Source: Zopfochytrium polystomum | Lineage: Eukaryota > Chytridiomycota > Chytridiomycetes > Chytridiales > Chytridiaceae | Length of the DNA: 64,000 nucleotides | Assembly (NCBI GenBank): GCA_025765615.1 | Contig: JAIVFJ010000003.1 | Coordinates: forward strand, 620,001-684,000 | Reading direction: 5' to 3' | Shown here: positions 41,021 to 52,193 of the stretch, piece by piece | How the letters are laid out: each line of letters begins with the position of its first letter | How positions within the stretch are numbered: position 1 is the stretch's first letter | Position numbers and translations under genes: made by a program | The notes under the pieces: model-generated | Database searches by the model: none | What the model saw: the letters and a program-made list of their open reading frames with translations, nothing else | What the model was told of the DNA's origin: nothing

Positions 41021-42754
41021 CTACCATCGCACCCAACGCTTGGCGGCGGCATCGTACACGTGCCCTTGGATAACCGTTTGCGTCAAGCTTTTCATCCCGT
41101 ACTCTGAAAGCAGGATCTTCTCCGCGTCGAATGGAACGTACACATCAATCCCTTCAAACGTCGTCCGCCGCAGCGGAAACAAGTCCCGCACCATGGCAAC
41201 GTGCGGCGACTTGCACGTTACCAAGTACGTCCCGTCCTCGTCGCCGTCCTTCCGAGCGGATCCCACATCTTCTTTCTCGCGCGTCGCAGCCTCCCCGCCT
41301 CGCCCGACCGCAACACTCACGGCAGCCGGCACCTCCGCGACCGCTGTCACGTCCACAAACCGCCCCGTCTCCGTATCCACAAACCGCGCGTCGATCGTGT
41401 TGTCCGCCTCCGGGTACCGCCGGAGGTACCCCGGGTTCACCTCAAACAAATACCGCCCACCGTCCCGGCCGCCGCGACGCGTCCCGTTCCACCGCCGCGC
41501 CAAACCATCCAGGTCCCGCAGCGTCGTCTGAACGTCCACGTCGTCATCCCACGGCAGCGCCCCGCCCGTCCACCACCAACCGAGCAGCGTCCCGTGCGCG
41601 ATCCACGTCGTCGAGTTCGCCTCCGACGCAAACTCGGTCCACGCTCGAAGCAGAACCGCGAGTTCCCCGCCGGGCGGAACACCAGCAGGAACCGCCGCCG
41701 CCGCCGCCCCCGCCGCCGCCGCAGGGGACCCGTCCCGGTGTGCGAATCGCGCGTCCAGGTGCGAGTTGCCCGCGACTTCCCGGAAGAACTTGCCCGGCTT
41801 CCCCGCCCGCGCGGGGATCCCAAACGCCGCTTGCAACCACTGCCGGAACACCGCGACGACGCCGCCGACGCCGCGACGCCTCGCCGCCGCTGCGAGGGCG
41901 TCCGACCGTCGAAAAGTGGCCCCGCACGCGGTAAAGTGAGCGCGCGACGGGTACGGCCCCGTTGCAGCAGCCGGTGCGGGTTCGAACGGCGACGCGAAGG
42001 TCGTGGACGACGGCGAGCCGAGCGGGCGCGTGGTCCACGTTGCCGCGGCGTTGTCCTCAGCGCATGGGATGCGACAGGCGTCGTCATCGGAGGCGGTGAC
42101 GGCGGCGGCGAGGTGCGAGCGGGTGGAGAAGCAGGTGGCGATGTGGAGGAGGGCGGTGGTGAGGGAGACGGCGAGGAGCGCGAGGAGCGCGAGGTGTTTG
42201 AGGGTGCGGTGGGGCGGCGGTGTGCGGGACGGCAAGCGACGGCGGCGGCGGCGGAGGGGGTTGGCCCATAGGGGCAGCCACTCTGATCTGACCGTGAGGT
42301 TGGGGTAATCGTCGATTCTTGCCGTCAAGGGGAGGTACGAGTGATGGGGAGGATGTGTTGTGGGTTCTCCCGACGATAAAATGAGGGGTAGTAGGTGCTC
42401 TGGCCATGCGTAGAGCGTTTTGATGGTGGAAGGCGATTGGCGGATAAAATGGGTCTGGATTGTTGACAATAGCTCGTCGTCCTCGTGGGCTTGGGTTCGA
42501 CACTGTTGATTTTGTGAGTGTGTGAAGCAGATCAGATCGTGAGTTGACGACTGATCTTTGGTCGGATCTGCCAGTCGGGCGGGTGAGGTGGCAACGGTGG
42601 TGGGAGCGAGTGGGGGGAGGATCTTGCTGGAAGGAAAAGGGGGGGTACGTGAGTGCGGAAGCGGTGGGATGTGGGAGTAGTGCTTGGGGGATTTCAGGAA
42701 AACGAAGCGGGGATGATGGCGGCGGTTGCAAGGCAGCAGCAAAATCCACACCAT
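41021..42754 (-). CDS. LicD/MNN4-like phosphotransferase, type II membrane protein
   Basis: Intronless, 577 residues from the ATG at 42754; the frame is open 16 codons further but without ATG. After a long Pro/His-rich N-terminal part, a membrane anchor (HLALLALLAVSLTTALLHIA) is followed by the lumenal domain. The catalytic region has WIAHGTLLGWWW, the acidic LPWDDDVDVQ motif, then ARFVDTETGRFVDVTAV, a CKSPH, PLRRTTFEGIDVYVP and a closing LLSEYGMKSLTQ. This order is that of the LicD family, which includes fungal MNN4-type proteins needed for mannosyl-phosphate on cell-wall glycans, and animal fukutin. It probably acts in the Golgi on glycoprotein sugars. Possible alternative start further downstream. 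An unusual Ala-rich insert lies before the catalytic part. Confidence 0.85.
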   Translation of the reverse strand: MVWILLLPCNRRHHPRFVFLKSPKHYSHIPPLPHSRTPPFPSSKILPPLAPTTVATSPARLADPTKDQSSTHDLICFTHSQNQQCRTQAHEDDELLSTIQTHFIRQSPSTIKTLYAWPEHLLPLILSSGEPTTHPPHHSYLPLTARIDDYPNLTVRSEWLPLWANPLRRRRRRLPSRTPPPHRTLKHLALLALLAVSLTTALLHIATCFSTRSHLAAAVTASDDDACRIPCAEDNAAATWTTRPLGSPSSTTFASPFEPAPAAATGPYPSRAHFTACGATFRRSDALAAAARRRGVGGVVAVFRQWLQAAFGIPARAGKPGKFFREVAGNSHLDARFAHRDGSPAAAAGAAAAAVPAGVPPGGELAVLLRAWTEFASEANSTTWIAHGTLLGWWWTGGALPWDDDVDVQTTLRDLDGLARRWNGTRRGGRDGGRYLFEVNPGYLRRYPEADNTIDARFVDTETGRFVDVTAVAEVPAAVSVAVGRGGEAATREKEDVGSARKDGDEDGTYLVTCKSPHVAMVRDLFPLRRTTFEGIDVYVPFDAEKILLSEYGMKSLTQTVIQGHVYDAAAKRWVRW

Positions 42755-43779
42755 GAAAGCCTTTAGGGACGAGAGAACGAAAGCGAGTTCCGAGGCCGAC
42801 AAAAGACTCCGCGGGTCGAAAAACGGTATGGTGTGAAAGTTGCTGCCGCCAAATTAGAGAGGCAGATTGGGTCTAGTTGCTGTTCGAGAGATCGTCAAAG
42901 AAAGATATCTGTGGTGTCCTCGAAAGTTGTTTGGTACGCGGCTGCCTGAAGGAGAAGGATCAGAGAGAAGCGAGTTGGCGACTCCGTTTTTCAAGCTGTT
43001 TGGATTATCTTGCTGTTTTATTGGAATGTGTGCCATTCTCTCTCTCTCTCTCTCTCTCACTCTCTCTCTCTCGCTCTATCTCTTTCTCTCTCTCTCTCTC
43101 CCTCTCTCCTCTCCCCCTTCCACTCCCTTTTCCCTCATGGAATTGCCAGCCCCGCCCGTCCACGTCGCGAAGATTCCCTTCATTTTCGGGTCCTCCACTC
43201 TTTTTGTGTTTTTACTATTTTTATTTATTTTTTTTTTCTAACCCTGTCTCCGTCGGGAGCTCGGGGGATAAAACATGATATGACGCATTCTCACGGAAGG
43301 AAAAAAGGGAAAAAAGAGAAAGACTTCAGTCGGGGCGCGTTTCGCGTTCCGCGTTGCCGGTGCCGGAACGGAGCTACTTCCCTCCTCGTGCGCTTTCCAC
43401 CAGGATGGGAGCCGGTCAATCAGTTTGGCGTAACTGTTACGATTCAGTTGTTCCCCATCCGCAAAGGAAAAAGAGTGTGCCCGAATAATAAACAATTAAG
43501 TTGGTCCTGGTGGTGAGGGAGTTGTATGTAGTTGACAAGCAGGAACGTGGTTGATAGTTGGGGGCTCTCGTTCTTGTTATTTACTTTGTTTCTGGGTTGG
43601 TGTGAGTATTTGATCGGATAACGCCAGAGGTATGAGGGCTGCTTTGGTTTACAAGAAGAAGAACTTGGAGGGAGGAGGAAACAGGAACCACACAGACGAG
43701 GGAGCGAATCAACCACAAACAAAATAAAACAACAAAAGAAAAAAGAAAGAAAAAAAAAGAAAGAAACAGGAAGAACCGT
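42755..43779. other. Intergenic with CT repeats
   Basis: CT microsatellite at 43038-43108 and a pyrimidine-rich region around it. Frames reading through the repeats are not genes. Confidence 0.6.
43038..43108. repeat. CT microsatellite
   Basis: About 70 bp of CTCT with few interruptions. Confidence 0.9.
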
Positions 43780-44754
43780 TCAAACAATCACACACCGCGG
43801 CGGCAACCTGTTCGCCCTCCCCGCCGCCGGCGGCTGCGTCAGCGCCGCCACGATCGCCTCGTCAAACACCGCCCGCACCCCGCGCCGCGTCAGCGCAGAG
43901 CACTCCACGTGCCCCGCCAGCCCCAGCTCGCGCGAGACCCGCTCCCCCGCCCCCCTCGACACCGCCGTCGCCCGCTTCTTTGCGTCGTCGCGCAGGTCCG
44001 ATTGCGTGCCGACGAGGACGATCGGGGTGCCCGGGCTGTGATGGCGGATCTGGGCCGCGCCGGGGGGGTGGGAGGTTGGTCAGAGACGACGATTGGTGGG
44101 GAATGGGAGGAGCACTCTACCTCGGGCACCCATTTCGCGCGCACGTTCTCGAACGACGACGGCGAGACGACCGAGTAGCACACCAGGAAGACGCTCGTGT
44201 CTGGGTACGACAGCGGGCGCAGGACGTCGTAGTCCTCCTGCCCTGCTGTGTCAAAGAGACCCAGGGTGTACGGCGTGTCGCCCTTTTTTGTTGTTGTCGT
44301 TGTTGTGGGTTTTAGGAAGTAGGTTAACATCGAAAGGGCAGGCGACACTCACGACGTTGACCGTCACCGCTGTATACAACAAATACGGTTGGCGTTCAGA
44401 CGACCCCACGGAAGTGGGGAATCACGCGTCGGTGTGAGAATTGGCCGCGTGGGCGTGGGCGGGGAGGATACATGTACGTTATCCCAATCAGTAAACCAAA
44501 AGGGACACAGCGACGACAACGGCCCCTACGTACCGTAATTGTCGAAAACGGTCGGGATCTGTGCGTGTTACCGGGGAGGGGAGTTCAAGCGCCGGTCAGA
44601 GGTGATGACAAAACCAATCGAACAGGACAGCAAGCCGTGAAGTAAAGAAGCCCCTCACGTAATCGGACGGAAACTCGTTTGTCGAGTAGGAGATCAGGAG
44701 GCACGTCTTCCCGACGGCGCCGTCGCCGACCACGACGCACTTGATCGTCTGCAT
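43780..44754 (-). CDS. cdc42: Cdc42-like Rho-family GTPase
   Basis: Five exons: 44754-44659, 44558-44534, 44369-44353, 44282-44121 and 44049-43780, 189 residues. Exons 2 and 3 are only 25 and 17 nt. Rho GTPases switch between GDP and GTP forms to direct polarity and actin. All nucleotide motifs are present: P-loop GDGAVGKT, switch [14 protein letters not shown], switch [19 protein letters not shown] and ECSAL, with a C-terminal CVIV prenylation box. AVTV after switch [13 protein letters not shown] and KWVPE favour Cdc42 over Rac. The segment after DLRDD, which forms the Rho insert helix, is about seven residues shorter than in standard Cdc42, and the C-terminal basic region is weak (RANRLPPR). 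It could be a divergent paralogue rather than the main Cdc42. Confidence 0.92.
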
Positions 44755-45280
44755 GCTGGAATGTCTCGTGAGCGCCTGGGAGGTTGGTTGGGAAAGGAGG
44801 TTCTTTCTTTTTGAGAGGGGTTGCGGTACCGGTGGCCAAGTTTTCGGTTGTTGTTTGCATCTTCGGGATTCCAAACAAAGCCGCCTTGGCGCCAAAGTGC
44901 TTGCCAAGGAATGGTGAGAAACGGGCGAAAGGAGACACGCCGCGCGCGCGCGGGGGGAGTCATTAAACGTTGACGCGATCTACATAGGATGCCCGGACAG
45001 AGGTCGATGGCTGGCACAATTCGGTACGAGTATTTTGTTGCACATAGCGTGAGGGATTCATCTCTTTTATTTCTCTGTCTGGACGGGGACATCCTTGGCG
45101 GTGTAGATTCGATACAAATTAAGAAGAAGAAAGAAGAAAAGGAAGCAAGGCTGAGTGGCCCTCTCTTTTCCAGCCTCTCGTTGAGCCGTTGGGCGAGCGA
45201 GCCAGGGGGGTATTCGCGAAAGGGGCGGAGACATCACGAAAGGAAAAAACTTCGACATCACAAACGTGGCACAAAACAAC
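44755..45280. other. Intergenic
   Basis: Between two minus-strand genes. It contains a CGCGCGCG run near 44939-44951 and no supported gene. Confidence 0.5.
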
Positions 45281-46207
45281 TCAACCCCTCCGCTCTCCCT
45301 GACTCCCGTGTTGATGCTGATGCGGCTGGACAACCTCGGTCAGCTCCCACTCGCGCGCACCCTCGCCGATCCAAAACCGATACGTCCGAAAATCCACCTC
45401 CTCGTAGTACTCCCTCGCCGCCGCCCTCGCCCTCGCGTGCCACGGGCCCGTCCCCCCCCTCCGCGCGTCCTCCCGCTCCCGCCACACGCACGTCGCCAGG
45501 TTCCGCCCCGCCGCGTCCGGCGCGCCAAACCAGTACCGCAGCAGCCCGCCGCTCGCGCTCGCCTCCGCGTGCGACCGCTCGTCTAGATGCCCGAGCGCCG
45601 CGGACCCCGCCTCGAACGCCGCTGCGGAGGACGGGGTGGAGGAGGGGGATAAAGGGGATATCCCGCGCCGCTTGGAGCGGAAGGCTACGGCGTAGTAGGA
45701 CCGCGCGGGGAAGGGCGTGGGTGGGGTTGTGAGGGTGAGGCGATGTTGCAGGTCGGCGACGATGGCGGCGAAAGGGAAGGAGGAGGCGTAGGGCGCGGTC
45801 GCGTAGTCGGCGCGCGTCGCGGAGAAGAGGGCGAGGGACTGCGCCAGGAGTCGGGTGGCCGGGTCGAGCGTGCGGAGGTCGAGGAGGTGCTCGGGCGTCG
45901 TGTAGGGCGATGTGACGAGAAGGTGCGGAGCGGCGGGGACGGCGTCGGCGTCGACCAGTTTGGCTTCGGTTTCGGCTTCGGCGGCGGATTCGCCGACGGC
46001 CGAGTCGGCGCCGGGGAGGGTGCCGTCGGACGGCCAGGACGTGATCGCGAGGCCGGCTGGGGGCGAGGGGTAGTCGGTGGTGGGTGTGGTAGTGCTGCTG
46101 ACGGTGTTGCTGCTGTCGTCGTGCGACTTGACGGCGGCGGCGGGTTTGACGCCGGAGAAGTCTCTGATCTCGAGGTCCGGGCTGGGCGTTTCGAGTCTTG
46201 GGACCAT
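45281..46207 (-). CDS. UPF0643 family protein
   Basis: Intronless, 308 residues, ATG at 46207. After a Ser/Thr/Pro-rich first third, the conserved part has the family's markers in order: RLLAQSLALFSATRADY, an FRSKRRG strand, LGHLDERSHAEASASGGLLR with YWFG, then the strongly conserved GRNLATCVWREREDA, a WHARAR helix and a YRFWIGEG ending. UPF0643 is a fungal family of unknown function. The fold has some resemblance to small ligand-binding domains, but no activity is established. There is no signal peptide or membrane helix, so it is probably cytosolic. Confidence 0.8.
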   Translation of the reverse strand: MVPRLETPSPDLEIRDFSGVKPAAAVKSHDDSSNTVSSTTTPTTDYPSPPAGLAITSWPSDGTLPGADSAVGESAAEAETEAKLVDADAVPAAPHLLVTSPYTTPEHLLDLRTLDPATRLLAQSLALFSATRADYATAPYASSFPFAAIVADLQHRLTLTTPPTPFPARSYYAVAFRSKRRGISPLSPSSTPSSAAAFEAGSAALGHLDERSHAEASASGGLLRYWFGAPDAAGRNLATCVWREREDARRGGTGPWHARARAAAREYYEEVDFRTYRFWIGEGAREWELTEVVQPHQHQHGSQGERRG

Positions 46208-47221
46208 GTTGTCGCTTTTGGTTTCCCTTCCAACGTTTACGACGAATCTGAAAGGGTGGGTCGGTGGGTGGGGTGACTGTGAATAAGGCGAGCCTGAGAG
46301 CGAGGATATGTCTGAAGGGCAGCGTGCAGGTTGTTGATCAGGGGGAGCGAGCGGTGTGTATCTGTTTGTGTGTGTGTGTGTGCAGTGTGGGGGCCAGCAA
46401 CACGCGGCGTTGAACGAAATTTAACTGGGGGCAGTTTGTTCTCACTTTTCTCTCTCTGGTTGCGCGCCTTGGTCTTAAGTACGTCGTCGCCGTCACCGTT
46501 AATAAAAACTCGGTGATGATGTACGTATATTCGTTATTGTATGTATTGCACAACCAAGGCGTGATCAGCAAACACTGGGGAAAAGGAAGGGGCGCATATG
46601 GTCCAGAGTGAGAGAGTGAGACAGCTCGCGTGCGCCAAAAGCCGAAACAATTCCACAGGCGAAACTCCGACAACTGGGGGGGAAGATTGCGCAATAGCAA
46701 CGTGATTTGACTTGTCAAGCGTGGCTCGGATTAGGTCGGTGGGTGGTTCAGAGTCGGACGTCAATACTGTTCCGAAGGCACGAAGCCATCAACATCAACA
46801 AGCAAGCGCGCGATGCGCGCATAACCTCGCGCGCGGGAGTTCAGCGTCCAGGGCATGGCCCTAAAAATGGTCGTTTCCCGCCGAGTCCCCCACGTGCGGG
46901 ACGAAACGTCTCTTCCACACTTTCCTACTACTAGCACCTTCCCCCCCTTCAACCACGCCTCGGGGCGGCGGGGGGAGGTCTGGGTCTGCTACTGCTGCTC
47001 CAGACCTGTTTTCCTCCGGACAGCCCCGGCCCGGTTGAGTTTCCGTACGCTCGAACGACTTCGCATCATCCAATTCCGTCAAAAGGAGCTGTTGGGAAGG
47101 CACGGAAGCGCAGCGCAGAGCCAGAAGGCGCGATCGATTCGATCCTCTTTCCGTTCAACTTGATGTTACTGCATGGGCAGTGCCAGGCGACTTCGTACCC
47201 GACGCCAGAAAGCGAAGAAAA

Positions 47222-47254
<33 letters not shown>

Positions 47255-47609
47255 CCTCCTGCACATATTTCCCTCTTGCTGAAAATTTGGATGCCGCAAA
47301 ATTTGCGGTTGTCACTGTTTTAGAGCCAGAAAAGGGAACTCGATCGTGTGTGGGCGTGTTAACGTGCCGACGCAGGCCAAGAGGTCCATCTACTGTTGGT
47401 ATTTACCCTCTCGATTGCTTCGCGCGCGCGCGCCAACCCCTCCCCTCTCCCACTCGCAGCCAACGCGCCCTGGCGAGGCGACGCCGACTCGAAACGTCCA
47501 TCTGCGGTCCTGGCGGTCGGCTGCCCCTTGGACGCCCTGAACCATCTCTCCCACACACAAACTCACACGCAACACACACTCAGAGACGATCCACCGACAG
47601 CCCAGCCGA
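46208..47609. promoter_or_regulatory. Divergent intergenic region with A31 tract
   Basis: 1.4 kb between two genes read outward. Contains a GT repeat (46368-46382) and a 31-base A-run (47223-47253) about 360 bp before the plus-strand ATG. No gene supported. Confidence 0.5.
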
Positions 47610-49944
47610 ATGCCAGCCTCTCGCCGTTGGGCGGCCCTGGCGCGATCGTCCATCGCCGCCGCCCTGGCCACGCGGGCCCGCGTTGCCGCCACGATCGCCT
47701 TCATCGTCACGTCGATCGTGCTGACCGTCGTCTACCGCTCCCAGCCACAACCCTTCCTCGCTCTCGCACAGTTTGCTGCCGCCCTCCCCGTCTACTTCCA
47801 CGTCCTCCTCCTCATCAACCTCGGCCTCTGGTGCTGGGCCTCCAATGTGCACGGCCTACTCTTGGCCGGCGTCGACGTCAACGGCGTCCTCCTAACCCAG
47901 CACGGCGGGCACAACGGCGATCGCCACCACGGCCTGCACGATTTCGGTCTGCAGCCACCGTCCAGTGCACGCCAGCGCCGCCGGAGCTCGGCCGGCGAAA
48001 ACAAGATTGAGATCAATCTCGCGACGGCGACGTCGTCACGGTCGGCTTCGCCTTACTCGTCGTCCGGCCCTTTCGCTCTCGACGGCCCTCCCTCGGGCGA
48101 CGACGACGACGACGCGGACGACGACGACAACGTCGACGGCTACGGAGGCGGCTTCCGCCGCCGCGACCCGCCGCGGTTTAACCCTCCGTTCCTCTACCGC
48201 CTCGCCCTGCGCGCGTCGGCCCTCAGCCTTGCCACCTACCTTGTCTTCCGCTACCTGGCCGTCACCGCCGGCTGGGGCGAGGAACCCGCAGAGGTCGTCG
48301 TCGCCGCCGCCTACGCCGCCGCCCTCCTCTGGCTCGCATGGCCTTTCGCTGTCCGCTGCTTCGCTAGGAGGTCCCGCCGAGCGCGCAGGCGCGGGTACGC
48401 CGCCGTCGTCGTCGCCGCTCCACCGCTTCCGTCCGCGCTCGCCCTGTTCTCCGGCGCGTCGTCCTCCTCCTTGGTGTCGTCGTCGAAGCTCGCGACGCCC
48501 TCCGCGGCCTCCTGCGTCCCTTGCACCCCGCCCCCGCCGGCGACGGCGACAGGTTCCTCGGACGCCTCCCCCGCCGCCGCGTCCCTCGACGCACGCCTCT
48601 GGCTCGGCGCCGCCGCCTTCCGCGTTGCCTGCGAGGGTATCGACGCCCGCGTCCCCTTTTGCGACGTCGTCCTCGCAGATGTCCTCACCTCATTTTCCCG
48701 CGTCCTCGGCGACCTCCACCTCGCCGTCGCAGACCTGCTCCAGGTCGAGCCGGCCGACGCCGGCGGTAGACCGTCGCCGGACGGCGCCGGGTCGTGGTCG
48801 TGGCTCACGCGGCTGATGCAGGTCATCGGTCCCGTGCTCGTCGCGTGAGAGCCTGTTTATCTCCTATTTCCCCTCCAATGCCGCCAGCTTCGCTAAGAAA
48901 ACCTTCCTCCCGTCCCCGCCCGAAAAAAAACCAGCCTGCCCTTCCTCTTCCGCCTGCGCCAGTGCATCGCCGAGTACCGCCACGCCCCCGTCCCCTCCGC
49001 GAAGCGACGGCACTTTTGGAACGCGCTCAAGTACGCGTCGAGCTTCCCCGTCATTGCGACCTCGCTGCTGGTAAACTGGGCCCGCAGCAGCATCGCCGCC
49101 GCCGCCGCCGCCTCTTCCACCACCACTGGCGATGCCGTCGCGGGCGGCGGCGGCTTGGCCGCGGCGGCTGCGGTCGCTTTTTTCGCGTGGTTTGTGCCCT
49201 TTTTGACCGCTTTTCGTTGTAACCCAACACAACTTCTTACCCAAAAAAAAAAAAAAAAATACATTTAGGGTCCTCGCTTCGCTCGTAAACACCTGCTTCG
49301 CACTATACTGGGACATCGCCGTCGACTGGCAGCTCGCCGTCCACATCGACCTGTCTCGCCCACCCACCCACTGGGTCTCTGGCGCACCAGCCCCCGGCGC
49401 AACACCGGCGCCCGCACCCACATCACAAACGCCCTCCGCCTCCTCTTTTTCCTCAACCACCGCCACCGTCAGCCCGCCTACCCCCTCCTCCTCCTCCTCC
49501 TCCTCCTCCGACCCCACCACCACCACCGCTAGCGCCCCAACACCACCACCACCACACCCACAACCCCCACCGCCACCCCCAGCCCGCCCCCTGCACTTCC
49601 GCCCGCGCGCCCTCTACCCCGCCGCAGTCCTCCTCAACACCCTCCTCCGCGCCGCCTGGCTCGTCCGCGCCGCCCTCGTCTGGCGCATCCTCGCCTCCGC
49701 CGCCGCCGCCGCGACCGCCTCGGGCACGCGGCAGCCGCCGTTCGACCCGGCGCTGCTGGTCGCGGTCGATCTGGCGTTGAAGGCGCTCGAGGTCGTCAGG
49801 AGGTGGGTGTGGGTGTTTTTTAGGGTCGAGAGGGAGTGGGTGGGTGGGGCCGTGGCCGCCGCCCAGGCGGCTGGGGCGGCGGCGGCGGACGGTGGCGGAG
49901 GTGGGGCGGCGATGGTTGTGGGTGGAGGTGGGGCTGCGGCGTGA
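47610..49944 (+). CDS. EXS-domain protein, Erd1-like
   Basis: Three exons, 47610-48844, 48935-49189 and 49269-49944, 721 residues. Both introns are short (90 and 79 bp), and the second has an A-run just before its TTTAG acceptor. Early membrane helices (ATIAFIVTSIVLTVVY and FHVLLLINLGLWCWASNVHG) are followed by a Ser/Asp-rich loop, more helices and the EXS core: VLADVLTSFSRVLGDL, LPFLFRLRQCIAEYRH, WNALKYASSFPVI, LYWDIAVDWQL and the end FFRVEREW. EXS proteins include Erd1, which keeps ER residents and glycosyltransferases in the Golgi and moves phosphate, and XPR1/Syg1 phosphate exporters. Absence of an N-terminal SPX domain favours Erd1. It is twice the size of yeast Erd1 because of Ser/Pro/Ala-rich insertions. 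Confidence 0.85.
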
Positions 49945-50352
49945 AAGGGGGAAGGCATCACCTCCCCTCCAAAGTTCACCATTCGCTCCAGACTTTTCCC
50001 TTCCCATATTGCTGTTTGGGAGGCAGTGCTTTCTTTTGCCGCTTCTCTTTTTTTTTTTTTTTTTTTTCCTTTCCTTTTTTTTTTTTCTTGGTTGGTCGGT
50101 CGCCGAGAGTGGTGATGATGGGCGTTCACGAATGATGAAGGGCGTCAAGGAGTTGGGGCAGGGCGGGGTGGGAAAGAGGGTTGGGTCGACCATTAGGGGG
50201 TGTTGCAGTTTTTTGTGAAAGTTCCAAACACGATAGACAACCAAACGGAATAAGAATTACGTCCGCAGAAAAGTGACCAGCGCGCGCCGTTGGAGTAATG
50301 TTCTTATACTTTTTCTGCCCCCACCGAATGCCTCACAACTCACACCTCCTCC
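49945..50352. other. Convergent intergenic region
   Basis: T-runs at 50049-50067 and 50077-50086, about 110 bp after the EXS stop, are probably in the 3' untranslated region. No gene. Confidence 0.6.
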
Positions 50353-51301
50353 TCACTCCTTGCCCCACCGCCCCAACACCCACTCCACCGCCTCCCCGAC
50401 GTGCTCCACCACCACGTCCGCCCCTCCCGTCGTCTCCCCCTCCCGCCCGCCGTACACCCCCGTCCGCGTCAGCACCGCCGTCCACCCGACCGCCTTCGCC
50501 CCAGCAATATCCGTCGCCGGGTTATCCCCGACCATCACCACCTCCCCCTCCTCCTCCGCCGCCGCCGCCCCACCACCACCACCCACCAGCGCCGCCCTCG
50601 CGCACTCGAACGCCACCGCCCGCGGCTTGCCGTACACGACGGCCTCGACCTTTTCGATCCCCAGCACCGCGCGCGCCAGCGCTTCGACGGTCAGAAGCAG
50701 CGCGCCGTCGCCGAGACGCGGTAAGGGGTGCGTGTTGGCGTAGAGGAGGTCGCTGTTGCAGAGGTACAGCGGGACGGATTGACCCGGCGGGGAGGACGGG
50801 GCGCGACGCGTGAGGAGAAGGCCGCCGTCGGAGGCGAGGAGGTCCAGGATCAGTTGCGCGTCGCGGCCGTAGTCGTACGACGAGCCGAGGATGAACTGTG
50901 TTGGTATAGGTAGTTTAGCGCCAAACGCCGAGAACTTGAGAAGAAGAAGAAGCGCAAAACCAGAAAAAACAAAAAAAACAAAAACAGAACACTAAAAAAA
51001 CAAACAAAGAACACACTCACCACCGCCGCGATAGGCTCCGCGCCCAAGTCGATCCCGACCGGCGAGGAAACGCCCTCCCGCGGCGGCCGGAACCCCCACG
51101 TGTCCCGCCGCCACGCGAGCACCTCCTCGCCCAGCACCACCTTGCGGAACCCGTACGCGAGCGCCACGTCGCGGCTCATGTCCGGCCCGAGCACGAGGAC
51201 CACCTTGTCGGCGTATTGCGCGGCGAGGTGTTTCATCGGCCTTTTGTTTTTGTTCGCTTTTTTTAGAGGAGGGAGAACCCGAGAAAAAAGAAAAAGAGAA
51301 G

Positions 51302-51332
<31 letters not shown>

Positions 51333-51755
51333 CACTTGCGTGTGCGCGAGGATCACTCGGTCCGCATCGAACGGCGGCGCCGACGGGACCCCGTCGTCAG
51401 AGGGGGCGCAGAGCAACCGCGTCAGCCTCGCGGCCTCGAACGCCTCGGTCCTTCCGCCGCCGTTCGTCAGCACCACGTACGGCACCCGCGCCCGCGCCAG
51501 CCGCGCCAGCGCGGCGCGGGCTTGCGGGATCGCGGTGTGGCCGTGCACGAGGACGCCGTCCATGTCGAAGACGACGCCGGCGAGGCGGCGGTTTGGGGGC
51601 CGCTGGTCGGGGTGGGTGGGGGTTGTCTTGGTTGTGGTTGTGGGTGGTGTGGGGGTTGGTGTGGGGGATGGGGAGGAGGAGGAGGAGTAGGAGGAGGAGG
51701 AGGAGGACGGGGCGGTGGTGGTGGCGGTGGGGACGGGGAGGGCGTCGTCGTGCAT
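50353..51755 (-). CDS. HAD-superfamily phosphatase, HDHD5/CECR5 type
   Basis: Three exons: 51755-51340, 51240-51021 and 50895-50353, 392 residues. HAD motif I VVFDMDGVLVHG supplies both catalytic aspartates, motif II is VVLTNGGGRTEAFE, then LAHTPMKHL, the C2-cap region with FILGSSYDYGRDAQL, the conserved Lys (VYGKPR) and motif IV VMVGDNPATDIAGAK. TNGGG and the HTP join are typical of the CECR5/HDHD5 subgroup, related to p-nitrophenyl phosphatases; its substrate is not established. The first intron appears to use a GC donor (GCAAGT), because only that choice restores phase and the HTP motif. It contains a 29-base homopolymer. The extreme N-terminus is Ser/Thr/Pro-rich and could be a targeting or disordered segment. 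Confidence 0.88.
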
Positions 51756-52157
51756 ATCAACGTGGGAAGTGTGCCGACAGAGCGACTGACACGCAGAGGG
51801 GGTGGTAGAGGGCGAATCCGGGGAGGGAGTAGTGGGGCGGCGGCGACCGGGGCGGTGATGGATATCTCTCTCTCTCACTCTCTCTCTCTGTTTTGTGTTA
51901 GGAGGGGGCTTCGGCGGGCCGTTCGGGCCGTGTCGGCGTTATTATTTTATCTCCTGATCGCGATCCTCTATTTTTTTCTCTTTTGTTTTGGTTGGTTGGC
52001 TGGTTGGTTGGTTTGTTTGTCTCTTCTTGTTCACATTCTTCTTCCACGTCAACCCTGGCTTATCGATCGATTATTCGATTCCATCGAATCAATCTCCGAA
52101 ACGCCGACGACGACGAGACGGTCCGCATATGAGGCTAGGCTGTTCGGCGACAAACGT

Positions 52158-52193
<36 letters not shown>

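Noticed and set aside
47610..49944. XPR1/Syg1 phosphate exporter
   Set aside because: No SPX domain at the N-terminus; the EXS core alone fits Erd1 better.
52160..52193. Poly-glutamine gene
   Set aside because: The CTG run is not in a supported frame with start, splice sites or conserved flanks.
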